Both the position numbers and the translations under genes were made by a program. 64,000 nucleotides of DNA from Ignavibacteria bacterium (GTDB lineage: Bacteria; Bacteroidota; Ignavibacteria; UBA10030; SZUA-254): positions 1-64,000 of the forward strand of contig JACOSY010000054.1 in NCBI GenBank assembly GCA_016178595.1. The letters are read 5' to 3'. Position 1 is the stretch's first letter. Each line of letters starts with the position of its first letter. Positions 50,510 to 59,786 of the stretch are shown one piece after another. Under the pieces are notes generated by a model. The model was given only the letters and a program-made list of their open reading frames with translations. It did no database searches and was not told where the DNA came from.

Positions 50510-51373
50510 ATGGATGAACGTCTGAACCGGAACGGCGAAGAAAACCATCCCGTTCGAAAAGTGTTACAGTCACTGCGTCGCGTGCAGGCTTCGGCAGATT
50601 TCGAGCAGCGACTTCAGCGACGCGTTGCCATTTCCGTCCGGCGCGATGAAAGTGGGAAAATATCGGTGACATTTCCTGCGCGTCGGCCTGTTCCCGCCTT
50701 TGCATATTCCGTCATCGCCGTCTTTGTAGTCGGTGTTCTTGCCTATTATATGCTCGTGAGAACGGGAGTTTCTCCAACGTCGCCAAACCCCAACGTCCCG
50801 GTACTCCACGATACGGTTCCCCACGAAACAGGAAATCTTCCCAACTATGATCTCCCCCAACCAGTCCAGCAAAATTCACAATCCGTTTCGAAAGAGAAAG
50901 AAGAGTCGAACGTACTCCTGAAGAAAGCTCCCAAGCGTGAAGTTGTACGAGAAGAACAACTTCACGGTGAAATGCGTAACACGCCCGTTGGAGCACCGCG
51001 TGCTGCCACTGAGAAGCGAGATGTAAAGGTGAAGGCTGTCGCGCAACCACGACTTCAGGACGAGGCTGCTGCTGAGACAAGGGCTGAGAGTGAGGAAGTG
51101 ATGCCGCCTCCGGCTGCAACTCAGAAACGTATGGTGCTTGATCAGGCAAAGTCAACAACCGGAACACTTGAACTTAAACCAACCTATGATAGTTCTTCAT
51201 CGTTTGCACGTCCCCGGATCGTTGAGCCACGCGTGAAAGATGGGCTGGGTATAGGAGTGATGAACGGAGCCGTCACCTCGCCTATGAAGGACAGCGTCAA
51301 GATCGATTCGCTCAAGAAGCTGCAAAGGAATATTCTGCAGACGAAGACGAAAGGCAAGAAGCCCATCGACTAA
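50510..51373 (+). CDS. Membrane protein partner of the sigma factor (possible anti-sigma)
   Basis: A 287-residue protein. An N-terminal cytoplasmic part (about 1-62, no zinc-binding His/Cys cluster) includes VRKVLQSLRRVQASADFEQRLQRR, followed by one transmembrane helix (about 65-85). A long low-complexity periplasmic region is rich in Pro, Lys, Glu and Ala (about 90-230). The layout and the position 55 bases after the sigma gene fit an anti-sigma factor, but the standard ZAS domain is missing. Function is inferred from context only. Confidence 0.6.
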   Translation: MDERLNRNGEENHPVRKVLQSLRRVQASADFEQRLQRRVAISVRRDESGKISVTFPARRPVPAFAYSVIAVFVVGVLAYYMLVRTGVSPTSPNPNVPVLHDTVPHETGNLPNYDLPQPVQQNSQSVSKEKEESNVLLKKAPKREVVREEQLHGEMRNTPVGAPRAATEKRDVKVKAVAQPRLQDEAAAETRAESEEVMPPPAATQKRMVLDQAKSTTGTLELKPTYDSSSSFARPRIVEPRVKDGLGIGVMNGAVTSPMKDSVKIDSLKKLQRNILQTKTKGKKPID

Positions 51374-51484
51374 AATCCTTCTCCGATCGTAGTCGAAACG
51401 ATCTCTTCTCACCGCACATCATTTCCATTGTTTTTCTCACTTTGCTCAAGGATATCATTTCCTACAAACCGATGTCCGGAGCAG

Positions 51485-51607
51485 TTACCGCAGTGTTTTG
51501 ACATGCAGCGGCTTGAAACGAATAATATCGATTCCGCACACTTGACATAGACTGGCACAAGTTGTACATTGAGAAGCACCTCTTGCAATTTTCCGTAAAA
51601 GATTCAT
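51485..51607 (-). CDS. Candidate Cys-rich microprotein (40 residues)
   Basis: A short minus-strand frame: MNLLRKIARGASQ, then CTTCASLCQVCG (Cys14, 17, 21, 24), then a basic tail. Four cysteines spaced C-x2-C-x3-C-x2-C would suit a metal site. The frame opposes the SPOR gene start and overlaps a good plus-strand promoter (51542-51570), and no ribosome-binding site stands out, so it may be chance. Confidence 0.2.
   Translation of the reverse strand: MNLLRKIARGASQCTTCASLCQVCGIDIIRFKPLHVKTLR
51542..51570 (+). promoter_or_regulatory. Promoter of the SPOR-domain gene
   Basis: TTGACA (51542-51547), 17 bases of spacer, then TACATT (51565-51570) form a near-canonical sigma-70 promoter. The SPOR gene starts 36 bases downstream. 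The remaining intergenic stretch 51374-51541 holds nothing else I can support. Confidence 0.5.
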
Positions 51608-52175
51608 GCCGTTGAACATCCAAAAGAACGAAGAACAATCGTTTCAAGAACAACCGAAGCCCGAGCCAATTCTTCATACCCCCAGGCAGAACAATCATAT
51701 TGCCTCGAAGACGATGGGAATTCTGTTCGGTGCAATTGTTCTGGCGGCGGTTGTTTTTCTGCTCTATACCTACGGAGTAATTGGTGGACGCAAAAGCTCG
51801 ATGAATGTAACCGATCGGCAGCAAGCTCAACCTGAAATGAATGATCGATTGGCCGATACAGCAGGCGGTTCATTGGCGACAGCTATAACTGAAGCACAAT
51901 CATCTACGCAGCAGAAGAACCCCGCATCCCATGCTTTCATGTCGACGGCGGAAGGTCGATACACTGTGTACATCGCATCGTACAAAGCGCGCGGCGATGC
52001 CGAGGAGGAAGTGAATCGGTGGAAGGAAGCAGGCTTCGAGTCATTTGTTCGCGATTTCGACGGCGGTTGGTTCCGCGTCGCACTTGGCCATTACAACCGG
52101 ATCGGTGATGCGAAAAGTCATGCTGAAGAACTCAAGGACGCGTTTGAGCAAGGCTATTGGATCGGCCCGATCTAA
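51606..52175 (+). CDS. SPOR-domain membrane protein
   Basis: A 189-residue bitopic protein. A cytoplasmic start is followed by one transmembrane helix (about 38-58, MGILFGAIVLAAVVFLLYTYG), a polar linker, and a C-terminal SPOR domain (about 115-185, RYTVYIASYKARGDAEEEVN and GWFRVALGHYNRIGDAKSHAEEL). SPOR domains bind peptidoglycan stripped of stem peptides at division sites, so it probably acts in cell division or wall remodelling. Confidence 0.85.
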   Translation: MPLNIQKNEEQSFQEQPKPEPILHTPRQNNHIASKTMGILFGAIVLAAVVFLLYTYGVIGGRKSSMNVTDRQQAQPEMNDRLADTAGGSLATAITEAQSSTQQKNPASHAFMSTAEGRYTVYIASYKARGDAEEEVNRWKEAGFESFVRDFDGGWFRVALGHYNRIGDAKSHAEELKDAFEQGYWIGPI

Positions 52176-52244
52176 CCCTTGCTCTTCAATCAGAATTTTC
52201 GTATATTATTTCCGTATCGTAGCTTAGGAATTGGAGATTTTTTT

Positions 52245-52469
52245 ATGAAACCAGGCATTCATCCCACGTACAAGCGAGCGACGGTTACCTGTATTTGCGG
52301 CAACGTATTCGAAACCAGATCGACTGCCGGTAACCTCAAGGTGGAAATCTGCTCAAAGTGCCATCCTTTTTTTACCGGCAAGCAGAAGCTCGTTGACTCA
52401 GCAGGCCGCGTCGAGCGCTTCAACAAGAAGTACGCAAAGAAGGCGCAAGAAGCAGCCGCAACAGCGTAA
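52245..52469 (+). CDS. rpmE: Ribosomal protein L31 (zinc-binding type)
   Basis: A 74-residue ribosomal protein. The start [20 protein letters not shown] is diagnostic, and the four zinc ligands Cys16, Cys18, Cys36 and Cys39 ([12 protein letters not shown]) are all present, so this is the zinc-containing C+ form. A TTGGAG site precedes the ATG at 52245. A strong terminator follows. Confidence 0.95.
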   Translation: MKPGIHPTYKRATVTCICGNVFETRSTAGNLKVEICSKCHPFFTGKQKLVDSAGRVERFNKKYAKKAQEAAATA

Positions 52470-52494
52470 ACAGGTTTTTGTCTCTACGAATGTG

Positions 52495-52529
52495 AAACGG
52501 AATCTCGATCACTCGGGATTCCGTTTTTT
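52495..52529 (+). terminator. Rho-independent terminator after rpmE
   Basis: AAACGGAATC (52495-52504) pairs with GATTCCGTTT (52517-52526) and runs into further Ts. It ends the rpmE transcript 25 bases after its stop. The next gene begins 16 bases on. Confidence 0.8.
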
Positions 52530-52544
52530 GCTCCCGGCACCTCA

Positions 52545-53807
52545 ATGCAACTCTGTATCTTCGAAGATACGCAATACACAAACTTCCAGCCGCTCGTCTA
52601 CTTTCGCCCAGTGTACGATCTTCGCTGCGGCGTACTGACGCTGCGGCAGAAGATCGAATCACTTCTCCAGCATGCCACTGTTGTCTTTCACGTGCGGAAG
52701 GAACTGGAAGGGTACTATGGCGAAGAAAACCCATCCTATGCAGTCAATCATCTTGCTGAGGACGATACGTGGCTCATCAATGGTCGTGTTATCGCAGATG
52801 AATTGTTCACGCGATTGATTCGGATGCATGATCGAAGTCGTGAGATTGTATTCCGTCAGGATGCCGGTGTGGTCGCTGCGTTCATCAAGAGTCACAATAT
52901 CTCGCGTATCGCCGCTCAACTTAGTACGCCGCTCTCGGAAGAAGTCTTTAGGAATATTCCCACGGGAGATTCCTCTGTCCGCATGGTACACTATCCGTGG
53001 GACATTATTCACAATACGGCAATGGAAATTGAAAATGATTTTCGAATGCTGAAAAAGATCGGCAGCCGGCGTCGATCGAACGTGAAAGTGTACCCCGGTT
53101 CACATCTTCTTCAGAAAGACAAGATCATTCTTGGAAGCGGTACTGTCGTTAAGCCGGGTGTTGTGCTCGATGCTGAACAGGGTCCCATCATTATCGGTGA
53201 CGGTGTCATGATGATGCCGAACGCCGTCATCGAAGGGCCGGCATATATCGGGGATGGAACGCTCATCAAGGCAGGGGCGAAGATCTATCATGGCACGTCG
53301 ATCGGAAAGCGTTGTAAGGTGGGGGGTGAGGTGGAAGCATCTATCGTCCAGGGATTCTCGAACAAGCAGCATGAAGGATTCCTCGGTCACTCGTACCTTG
53401 GCAGTTGGGTCAATATCGGCGCCGATACGAACACGAGCGACCTGAAGAACACCTACGGCACGGTGAAAGTACAACTCGATGCCGGGCAGATCGATACCGG
53501 AATGCAGTTCGTCGGTATCATGATGGGAGATCATTCGAAAACCGGCATTAACGTTATGTTCGATACGGGAACGATTGTCGGCGTGTCAGGCAACATCTAC
53601 GGTGCAGGACTGCCACCCAAGTTCGTTCCATCATTCTCGTGGGGAGAAGGTAAATCGTTCATGACGTACAATCTTGAAAAAAGTCTTGAAACTTCCCGAC
53701 GGGTGTTTTCCCGCCGCGATATCATAATGACGGACACGTACGAGAAACTTTTCCGACATGTGTTCGCCATAACAGCAGAATCGAGAAAGAAAGCAGGAAT
53801 TGCGTAG
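52545..53807 (+). CDS. GlmU-family sugar-phosphate nucleotidyltransferase-like protein
   Basis: A 420-residue protein. The N-terminal half (about 1-190) is the Bacteroidota-type NTP_transf_4 domain, with MQLCIFEDTQYTNFQPLVYFRPVYDLRCG and the conserved LRQKIE. The C-terminal half (about 195-400) is a left-handed beta-helix of hexapeptide repeats (GSGTVVKPGVVLDAEQGPII, IGDGVMMMPNAVIEGPAYIG). It probably makes an activated sugar for envelope polysaccharides; the exact sugar is unknown. It overlaps no gene, and rsmB starts 1 base after its stop. Confidence 0.85.
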   Translation: MQLCIFEDTQYTNFQPLVYFRPVYDLRCGVLTLRQKIESLLQHATVVFHVRKELEGYYGEENPSYAVNHLAEDDTWLINGRVIADELFTRLIRMHDRSREIVFRQDAGVVAAFIKSHNISRIAAQLSTPLSEEVFRNIPTGDSSVRMVHYPWDIIHNTAMEIENDFRMLKKIGSRRRSNVKVYPGSHLLQKDKIILGSGTVVKPGVVLDAEQGPIIIGDGVMMMPNAVIEGPAYIGDGTLIKAGAKIYHGTSIGKRCKVGGEVEASIVQGFSNKQHEGFLGHSYLGSWVNIGADTNTSDLKNTYGTVKVQLDAGQIDTGMQFVGIMMGDHSKTGINVMFDTGTIVGVSGNIYGAGLPPKFVPSFSWGEGKSFMTYNLEKSLETSRRVFSRRDIIMTDTYEKLFRHVFAITAESRKKAGIA

Positions 53808-53808
53808 G

Positions 53809-55185
53809 ATGGCGACCGAAGCTCTTCAAATCCAGACGTTGTACGATGGGCCTCGTGGGACGGCAATCAAGATTTTGAATCGTGTCGAGCGGACGGATTC
53901 ATACCTGGATAAACTCCTCGACACCGAACTTCGCGCAACCGACATTTCGGATCTTGATAAAAGCCTGCTTGCTGAAATCGTTCATGGCGTTATGCGCTGG
54001 CAAGGTCGGCTGGATTGGATCCTCAATGGGTTCACCCACGGAAACTTTACGAAGTCCGATGTGAACGTAAAGAATGCACTTCGCGTCGCACTCTACCAGA
54101 TTCTCTTCCTGAATCATGTACCGCACTACGCGGTGGTCAATGAAGCGGTGGAATTTATCAAGAGGATACGTGGCGGAAAGCTGGCGGATTTTGTCAACGC
54201 GGTGCTTCGAAATATTATCCGGAATATCGACGGAATCCACTATCCGAAGCAAGAAGACGATCCGATCCAATGGCTCGCCGTGTACTATTCTCATCCTCAG
54301 TGGATGGTGAAGCGGTGGTACCAGCGCTTCACACGTGAGGAGCTTGAAAAATTCCTTCAGACAAACAATGAAGTTCCCGGTCTCACACTGCGTATTAATA
54401 AGCTTAAGATTAATCCCACAGAATTTCTTTCACTTCTGGACATGCAGAAAATTCCGTACCAGGGATCGAGCCTCATCGACTACTTCATCAGGGTGAAAAG
54501 TCTTTCCGGCATTTCACAACTGAATATCTTCCAGAGCGGGTATTTCTCAATTCAAGACGAAAGCGCTGCATTGCCGGTGCTGCTCCTCGATCCGAAACCC
54601 GGTGAGGACGTTATCGATATGTGTGCCGCACCGGGTGGGAAGACTACCTTCATCGCTGAGTTGATGAGAAATCAAGGAAGGATCACCGCAGTCGATAAAT
54701 ACGAGAGCAAACTGATGTTGATACGCACGAGCTGTGACAGGCTCGGTATAACAAACGTTTACCCGATGGTTTGCGACGCAGCTGATCTTGATATGCGGCC
54801 GGTCGATAAGATCCTTGTCGATGCACCCTGCTCGGGTCTTGGCGCATTGCGGAAGAAACCGGATATCAAGTGGAAGCGCGTGCCGGAAGATATTCCACAA
54901 CTTGCGAAGCTCCAACAACGATTGCTGGAGAATGCCGCACGGCTCGTAAAGCCGGGGGGGACGATCGTGTATAGCACGTGCACAACCGAACCCGAAGAGA
55001 ACGCATTTGTCGTGAAGTCGTTTCTCGAGCAACACCCTGAATTCCATCTCGAAGATCCATCCGGACTGGTGAACCGTGCTGTGGTTACGCAGGAGGGATT
55101 CATCGAAACATTTCCACATCGCGATCATATTGACGGTTCTTTCGCAGCTCGTTTGGTGAAGTCTTTATCAACGCTCCCACACTGA
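53809..55185 (+). CDS. rsmB: 16S rRNA m5C967 methyltransferase RsmB
   Basis: A 458-residue protein. The N-terminal NusB-like RNA-binding domain covers about 12-150 (DISDLDKSLLAEIVHGVMRW). The C-terminal methyltransferase has the AdoMet motif DMCAAPGGKT, the PCSGLG motif with the release Cys (about 341) and YSTCTTEPEEN with the catalytic Cys (about 391). It methylates C967 of 16S rRNA. I start at ATG 53809, just after the previous stop. Confidence 0.93.
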   Translation: MATEALQIQTLYDGPRGTAIKILNRVERTDSYLDKLLDTELRATDISDLDKSLLAEIVHGVMRWQGRLDWILNGFTHGNFTKSDVNVKNALRVALYQILFLNHVPHYAVVNEAVEFIKRIRGGKLADFVNAVLRNIIRNIDGIHYPKQEDDPIQWLAVYYSHPQWMVKRWYQRFTREELEKFLQTNNEVPGLTLRINKLKINPTEFLSLLDMQKIPYQGSSLIDYFIRVKSLSGISQLNIFQSGYFSIQDESAALPVLLLDPKPGEDVIDMCAAPGGKTTFIAELMRNQGRITAVDKYESKLMLIRTSCDRLGITNVYPMVCDAADLDMRPVDKILVDAPCSGLGALRKKPDIKWKRVPEDIPQLAKLQQRLLENAARLVKPGGTIVYSTCTTEPEENAFVVKSFLEQHPEFHLEDPSGLVNRAVVTQEGFIETFPHRDHIDGSFAARLVKSLSTLPH

Positions 55186-55195
55186 ACGAAGGACA

Positions 55196-56425
55196 ATGAA
55201 AGCAGTCGTCAAAGAAAGACCTCGGATGTATAAAGCGTGGAAGCAGGGTCTTCAGCTTGTCGAGAAAGTAACCCCTATCGTCCGGAAGGGAAGCGACGTG
55301 CAGGTAAAGGTCGTTGCTGCAGGAATCTGCGGGACTGATGTTGGGATCTATGCTTCCAAAGATTCTTTGAAAAACAATATGTCGTCGCTGACAACGCCCG
55401 ATGTTACGATCGGGCATGAGTTCTGTGGCAGGATCACGGATGCCGGACCAAAGGCGCGCGCTCATCTTGCGAAGCTTGCGATCGCGAAGGCAACGGAGTA
55501 CCCGGAAATTCGGAAGTTCGTCAAGAGACGTACACCTGCAAAGCTTGCAAGGGACGTATCATTCGTCAAGTTCCTTTATGAAAATTTCATCGCGACAGCG
55601 GAAATGCACATCACCTGCGGTGTTTGTGCTCAATGCAAACTCGGGGATTACCACGTTTGCACCAACACGGTGATTCGTGGATTGCACGGTGACGGTGCGT
55701 TTGCGGAATACGTCGTGCTTCCAATGGAGAATATCCTGCTGTTCAAGAACGGCGAAATACCGGAAGAGATTGTTGCATTTATGGACGCAATCGGCAATGC
55801 AACCCACACCGTTCAATCGCTGACGAGCATCAAAGGAAAAATCGTTGCGGTACTCGGTGTCGGTGTGATCGGGTTGATGTCCGTTGCAATCGCGAAAGGC
55901 GCTGGCGCAAAGAAAATTCTCGTAACCGATGCATCGCACGGAGAGAATACACACGAGAAGCTGGAACAGCGGCGCTTCTCGATGGCCCGGCTGCTCGGTG
56001 CCGACGAGTGCTTTGATGTGTCAATTCCCGAAGAGAAGAAACGGTTCTATCGGGTTGCGAAGGAACAGAACCATGGGGCCGGAGTCGATGCCATCTTGGA
56101 AATGTCGGGAAGCTATTACGCATACGAAGATGCCTTCCGCGTCTTGCGCATGGGCGGAGAGATGGCGCTGCTTGGCCTTCCAAGTGGTACGATGCCCATC
56201 GACTTCGCAACAAACGTCATTTTCCCCGGTATCACGATCCATGGCGTCATTGGCCGTCGCGTCTGGTCGACATGGGATTTGATGACGACAATCCTGAAAA
56301 ATAATTTGGCAAATCGATTTTTGAAATCCGGATTCGTTACACATCAATTTCCGCTGAAGGATTTTGAAAAGGGATTCGATGCGATTGCCAATGGCAATGC
56401 GTTGAAGGTTCTCCTCCGACCATAA
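55196..56425 (+). CDS. tdh: Zinc-dependent L-threonine 3-dehydrogenase-like enzyme
   Basis: A 409-residue medium-chain dehydrogenase. Catalytic zinc ligands are Cys45 (GICGTDVG) and His74-Glu75 (GHEF). The structural zinc is held by Cys141, Cys144, Cys147 and Cys155. The NAD-binding motif is VLGVGVIGLMSV. An insertion of about 45 residues (about 88-132, basic and helical) replaces the short loop found in E. coli Tdh (341 residues). The kbl gene follows directly, which supports threonine oxidation to 2-amino-3-ketobutyrate. Confidence 0.85.
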   Translation: MKAVVKERPRMYKAWKQGLQLVEKVTPIVRKGSDVQVKVVAAGICGTDVGIYASKDSLKNNMSSLTTPDVTIGHEFCGRITDAGPKARAHLAKLAIAKATEYPEIRKFVKRRTPAKLARDVSFVKFLYENFIATAEMHITCGVCAQCKLGDYHVCTNTVIRGLHGDGAFAEYVVLPMENILLFKNGEIPEEIVAFMDAIGNATHTVQSLTSIKGKIVAVLGVGVIGLMSVAIAKGAGAKKILVTDASHGENTHEKLEQRRFSMARLLGADECFDVSIPEEKKRFYRVAKEQNHGAGVDAILEMSGSYYAYEDAFRVLRMGGEMALLGLPSGTMPIDFATNVIFPGITIHGVIGRRVWSTWDLMTTILKNNLANRFLKSGFVTHQFPLKDFEKGFDAIANGNALKVLLRP

Positions 56426-56463
56426 GACATCGTACTCTGACATTCTGAAGGAAGAAAAACCTC

Positions 56464-57678
56464 GTGGATATTTTGCTGCTTATTACACAGGAACTTCGAC
56501 GTCTTGAGGAAACGAAGACCTACAAGTACGAAACACCGCTCCGGAGCCCGCAGGCGGGCATTGTGAAAGTGGGGGGCAAGGAAGTCGTGATGCTTGCTTC
56601 CAATAACTATCTTGGGCTTTCCGATCATCCTGTCGTCAAAAAGGCGGCAATCGAGGGGATCAAACAGTACGGTTATGGTGTTGCTTCCGTACGATTTCTC
56701 TGCGGCACGCAAGAAATTCACCTCCAGCTCGAAAAGAAAATTTCACAGTTCGTCGGATGTGAAGACACCATTCTCTTCTCGTCGTGCTTTGCTGCGAATG
56801 AAGGCTTCTTCGCTTCACTGGTGAATGAGAAGCTCGGGTGCGAGGAGTACCAAGACGTCCTGTACAGCGATAGGCTGAATCACGCCAGTATCATTGATGG
56901 TCAACGGCTCTGCAGGCCGGAGAACGTGGACAAAAAGATTTACAATCACGCCGACATGGCCAACCTCGAGCGATTGCTCGAAGAAGATAAGGACCAAGAG
57001 TATCGTTTCAAGATCATCGCGACGGATGGCGTGTTCAGCATGGAAGGAGACCTTGCCCCGCTTTCAAGCATCGTCAGGCTTGCGCAGAAGTACAACGCGA
57101 TGGTGTTCGTTGATGATTCACATGCGATCGGCGTCTGCGGCAATTCTGGTCGCGGGACGCCCGAAGCGACATCCACCCTTGGGATGATCGACGTTCTCAC
57201 GGGCACATTAGGCAAAGCGATCGGCGGTGCAGCAGGGGGCTACATCAGCGGCAAGAAGGAGATGATCTCCTATCTGCGCCAGAAGTCTCGCCCGTACACG
57301 TTCTCGAATTCATTGCCGCCGTCAATTATTTTCGGGGCAATGGCTGCATTTGATTTACTATCGAAGGATCGATCGCTTGTGACGAAACTTCATGAGAATA
57401 CTGCATACTTTCGAAGAGAAATCAAGGCTCTTGGCTTTACTATCCTGGAAGGCGATCATCCAATCGTTCCGATCATGCTCGGAGAGGCGGCTGTTGCACA
57501 AGACATGAGTGCGGCGCTTCTCAAAGCCGGTGTCTATATCAAAGGACTCTGGTTCCCGGTGGTCCCCAAAGGTGAGGCGCGGTTACGGGGACAGGTATCC
57601 GCGTCGCTCAGGAAGAAAGATATTGATCGGGCGCTGGAGGCATTCGCAAAAGTCGGAAAGAAGATGCGAGTCATTTGA
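56464..57678 (+). CDS. kbl: 2-amino-3-ketobutyrate CoA ligase / alpha-oxoamine synthase
   Basis: A 404-residue PLP enzyme. It shows [47 protein letters not shown] (cofactor Asp/His) and the Schiff-base Lys in [15 protein letters not shown]. With the upstream dehydrogenase it would split 2-amino-3-ketobutyrate into glycine and acetyl-CoA. BioF activity is the alternative in this family. The start is GTG, with GAAGGAAG about 9 bases ahead. Confidence 0.9.
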   Translation: MDILLLITQELRRLEETKTYKYETPLRSPQAGIVKVGGKEVVMLASNNYLGLSDHPVVKKAAIEGIKQYGYGVASVRFLCGTQEIHLQLEKKISQFVGCEDTILFSSCFAANEGFFASLVNEKLGCEEYQDVLYSDRLNHASIIDGQRLCRPENVDKKIYNHADMANLERLLEEDKDQEYRFKIIATDGVFSMEGDLAPLSSIVRLAQKYNAMVFVDDSHAIGVCGNSGRGTPEATSTLGMIDVLTGTLGKAIGGAAGGYISGKKEMISYLRQKSRPYTFSNSLPPSIIFGAMAAFDLLSKDRSLVTKLHENTAYFRREIKALGFTILEGDHPIVPIMLGEAAVAQDMSAALLKAGVYIKGLWFPVVPKGEARLRGQVSASLRKKDIDRALEAFAKVGKKMRVI

Positions 57679-57747
57679 GAATCTAACGAAGTTTTCGTAC
57701 GTTGAAGTTGTCATGAAAAAATATTTCTCTCTCACACGAAAGAACCG

Positions 57748-58842
57748 ATGAAGAAACCACTAACGGAAGCGAACGTTCTCGATGCACTACGCGAAGTGAA
57801 AGATCCCGACCTCCATCGCGATATTGTGACGCTGGGCTTCATCAAGGATATCAAGATCGACCGAAATGACGTCAGCTTCATCATTGAACTGACAACGCCT
57901 TCTTGCCCGGTGAAGGACGAATTGAAGTCAGCGGCTGAGAAAGTAATCCGTGACCACATTGAACGTGTTGAAACTGTTGGCATCGAGCTGACGTCGAATG
58001 TCCGCACGAACGCAAGCCAGCAGCGTGCGAACCTCCTGCCGGGCGTGAAGAACACGATTGCCGTTGCAAGCGGGAAAGGTGGAGTGGGAAAATCCACCGT
58101 TGCCGTGAATCTTGCAGTCTCGCTTGCTCTCGACGGCGCGAAGGTTGGTCTCATCGATGCGGATATCTATGGACCCTCGATCCCTCTTATGATGGGAATC
58201 AACGAACGGCCGCGTTTGTCGAACCAGAAGCTGATTCCACTCGAAGCACACGGTGTGCAGGTGATGTCAATCGGTTTCCTCATCGATCCCAATCAGGCAG
58301 TCATTTGGCGTGGGCCAATGGTCAGCGGCGCATTAAAACAGTTCATGTCGGACGTTGAATGGGCCGAGCTTGATTATCTGGTGTTCGACCTTCCACCGGG
58401 AACGGGCGACATCCATCTCACACTTGTTCAGACGATTCCGCTTTCCGGCGCAGTTATAGTGACGACACCACAAGATATTTCCCTTGCCGATGCGCGGAAG
58501 GCACACAAGATGTTCGAGAAGGTGAACGTACCCGTCCTCGGCATTATCGAGAATATGAGCTACCACATTTGCACCAACTGCGGACATCGGGAGGATATTT
58601 TTGCAACTGGTGGAGGACAGCGAGCGGCAGAAGAACTTGGAAGTCCATTCCTTGGTTCCATTCCTATCTACACACCGATCCGTATTGGTGGTGATATTGG
58701 AAAGCCGATCGTCGTCCTGGAGCCGAATGCCGAGCAATCGAAACAAATCCGGCAGATTGCACGGAACATGGCGGCACAGATCAGCATTAACCAATTCTCT
58801 GAATCCTCAAAACCTGAGATTGAAATAAACCTCAACGCGTAA
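57748..58842 (+). CDS. mrp: Mrp/ApbC-type Fe-S cluster carrier ATPase
   Basis: A 364-residue protein. The N-terminal MIP18/DUF59 domain covers about 5-75 (VLDALREVKDPDLHRDIVTLGFI). The deviant Walker A is GKGGVGKST (109-117), with DADIYGPSIPLMMG after it, and the cluster-binding CxxC is in YHICTNCGH. It loads Fe-S clusters onto apo-proteins. A NifU-like gene follows after 6 bases. Confidence 0.94.
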   Translation: MKKPLTEANVLDALREVKDPDLHRDIVTLGFIKDIKIDRNDVSFIIELTTPSCPVKDELKSAAEKVIRDHIERVETVGIELTSNVRTNASQQRANLLPGVKNTIAVASGKGGVGKSTVAVNLAVSLALDGAKVGLIDADIYGPSIPLMMGINERPRLSNQKLIPLEAHGVQVMSIGFLIDPNQAVIWRGPMVSGALKQFMSDVEWAELDYLVFDLPPGTGDIHLTLVQTIPLSGAVIVTTPQDISLADARKAHKMFEKVNVPVLGIIENMSYHICTNCGHREDIFATGGGQRAAEELGSPFLGSIPIYTPIRIGGDIGKPIVVLEPNAEQSKQIRQIARNMAAQISINQFSESSKPEIEINLNA

Positions 58843-58848
58843 TTTGTT

Positions 58849-59106
58849 ATGATGGGCACTGAAGTCGGGCTCTCGCTGCAAGAGCGTGTCGAACAAGCGC
58901 TGGAGACTTGCCGGTCGTTCCTGCGTGCTGACGGTGGTGATGTGGAACTCGTCAGCATTACGGACGATGGCATCGTCGATCTTCGTTACCACGGAACCTG
59001 TGTTATTTGTCCGATGTCGAGGATGACGCTGCGGGCGGGACTTGAGCGCGCGATTCTCCGCGCTGCCCCTGAAATCAAGCGAGTGGAAGCAGTGAACGTC
59101 AGGTGA
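58849..59106 (+). CDS. NifU C-terminal-domain (Nfu) Fe-S scaffold protein
   Basis: An 85-residue protein, essentially one Nfu domain. RSFLRADGGDVELVSI and the cluster-binding pair Cys51/Cys54 in GTCVICPMS are complete. Together with Mrp it forms a small Fe-S assembly operon. The gene converges on ftsE, which ends 17 bases away. Confidence 0.92.
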   Translation: MMGTEVGLSLQERVEQALETCRSFLRADGGDVELVSITDDGIVDLRYHGTCVICPMSRMTLRAGLERAILRAAPEIKRVEAVNVR

Positions 59107-59123
59107 AGAACCGTCAGAGGCTC

Positions 59124-59786
59124 TTAGATCGATTCAACCTCGGTAATCCTTCCTTCCTTCAATTGCACTATTCGGCTGCCGGATTTCTTTACGAAATCGT
59201 AATTGTGCGACGCCAGTAGGACCGCAGTCCCTTGTACATTGATCTGTTTCAGGAGTTGCAAAATCTCGAGTGATGCAGCAGGATCGAGATTTCCCGTAGG
59301 CTCATCTGCTAAGATGATTTGCGGCTGGTTGACAAGGGCCCGTGCGATTACGACTCGTTGTTGCTCACCCCCGGAAAGTTCTTGCGGCATGCTGTCCCGC
59401 TTGTGGCTGAGTCCCACATCGGCAAGCACGCGGAGTGTTCGACTGCCGATATCAGCGTTGTTCACGCCTGTCACTTCAAGAGAGAATGCCACATTTTTAT
59501 ACACATTCCGATCGTCCAAAAGTTTATAGTCTTGAAAAACAATGCCGAGTGTCCGGCGCACGTTCGGGATATCTTTCTTTCGAATCGAATCGGATTGAAA
59601 CTCACCGACGGTTACCGTGCCCTCTTCAGGCAGGACGTCGAAATAGATGAGCCGCAGGAGCGTTGTCTTGCCGACCCCGGTTTCGCCGATAAGCGAGACA
59701 AATTCACCGGGTTTGATGTGAAAATGTACACCGACCAGGATTGATTGCCGGTTGAAGGAAATAGAAACGTTTTCGAATCGAATCAT
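59124..59786 (-). CDS. ftsE: FtsE-type ABC ATPase
   Basis: A 220-residue ATP-binding protein. Walker A is GETGVGKTT (34-42), the signature is [15 protein letters not shown], Walker B is [12 protein letters not shown] and the switch His is in LLASHNYD. It matches FtsE, which with FtsX controls peptidoglycan hydrolases at division. No ftsX lies beside it in this window, so a LolD/MacB-like role cannot be ruled out. Its start overlaps the pdxA stop by 4 bases. Confidence 0.8.
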   Translation of the reverse strand: MIRFENVSISFNRQSILVGVHFHIKPGEFVSLIGETGVGKTTLLRLIYFDVLPEEGTVTVGEFQSDSIRKKDIPNVRRTLGIVFQDYKLLDDRNVYKNVAFSLEVTGVNNADIGSRTLRVLADVGLSHKRDSMPQELSGGEQQRVVIARALVNQPQIILADEPTGNLDPAASLEILQLLKQINVQGTAVLLASHNYDFVKKSGSRIVQLKEGRITEVESI

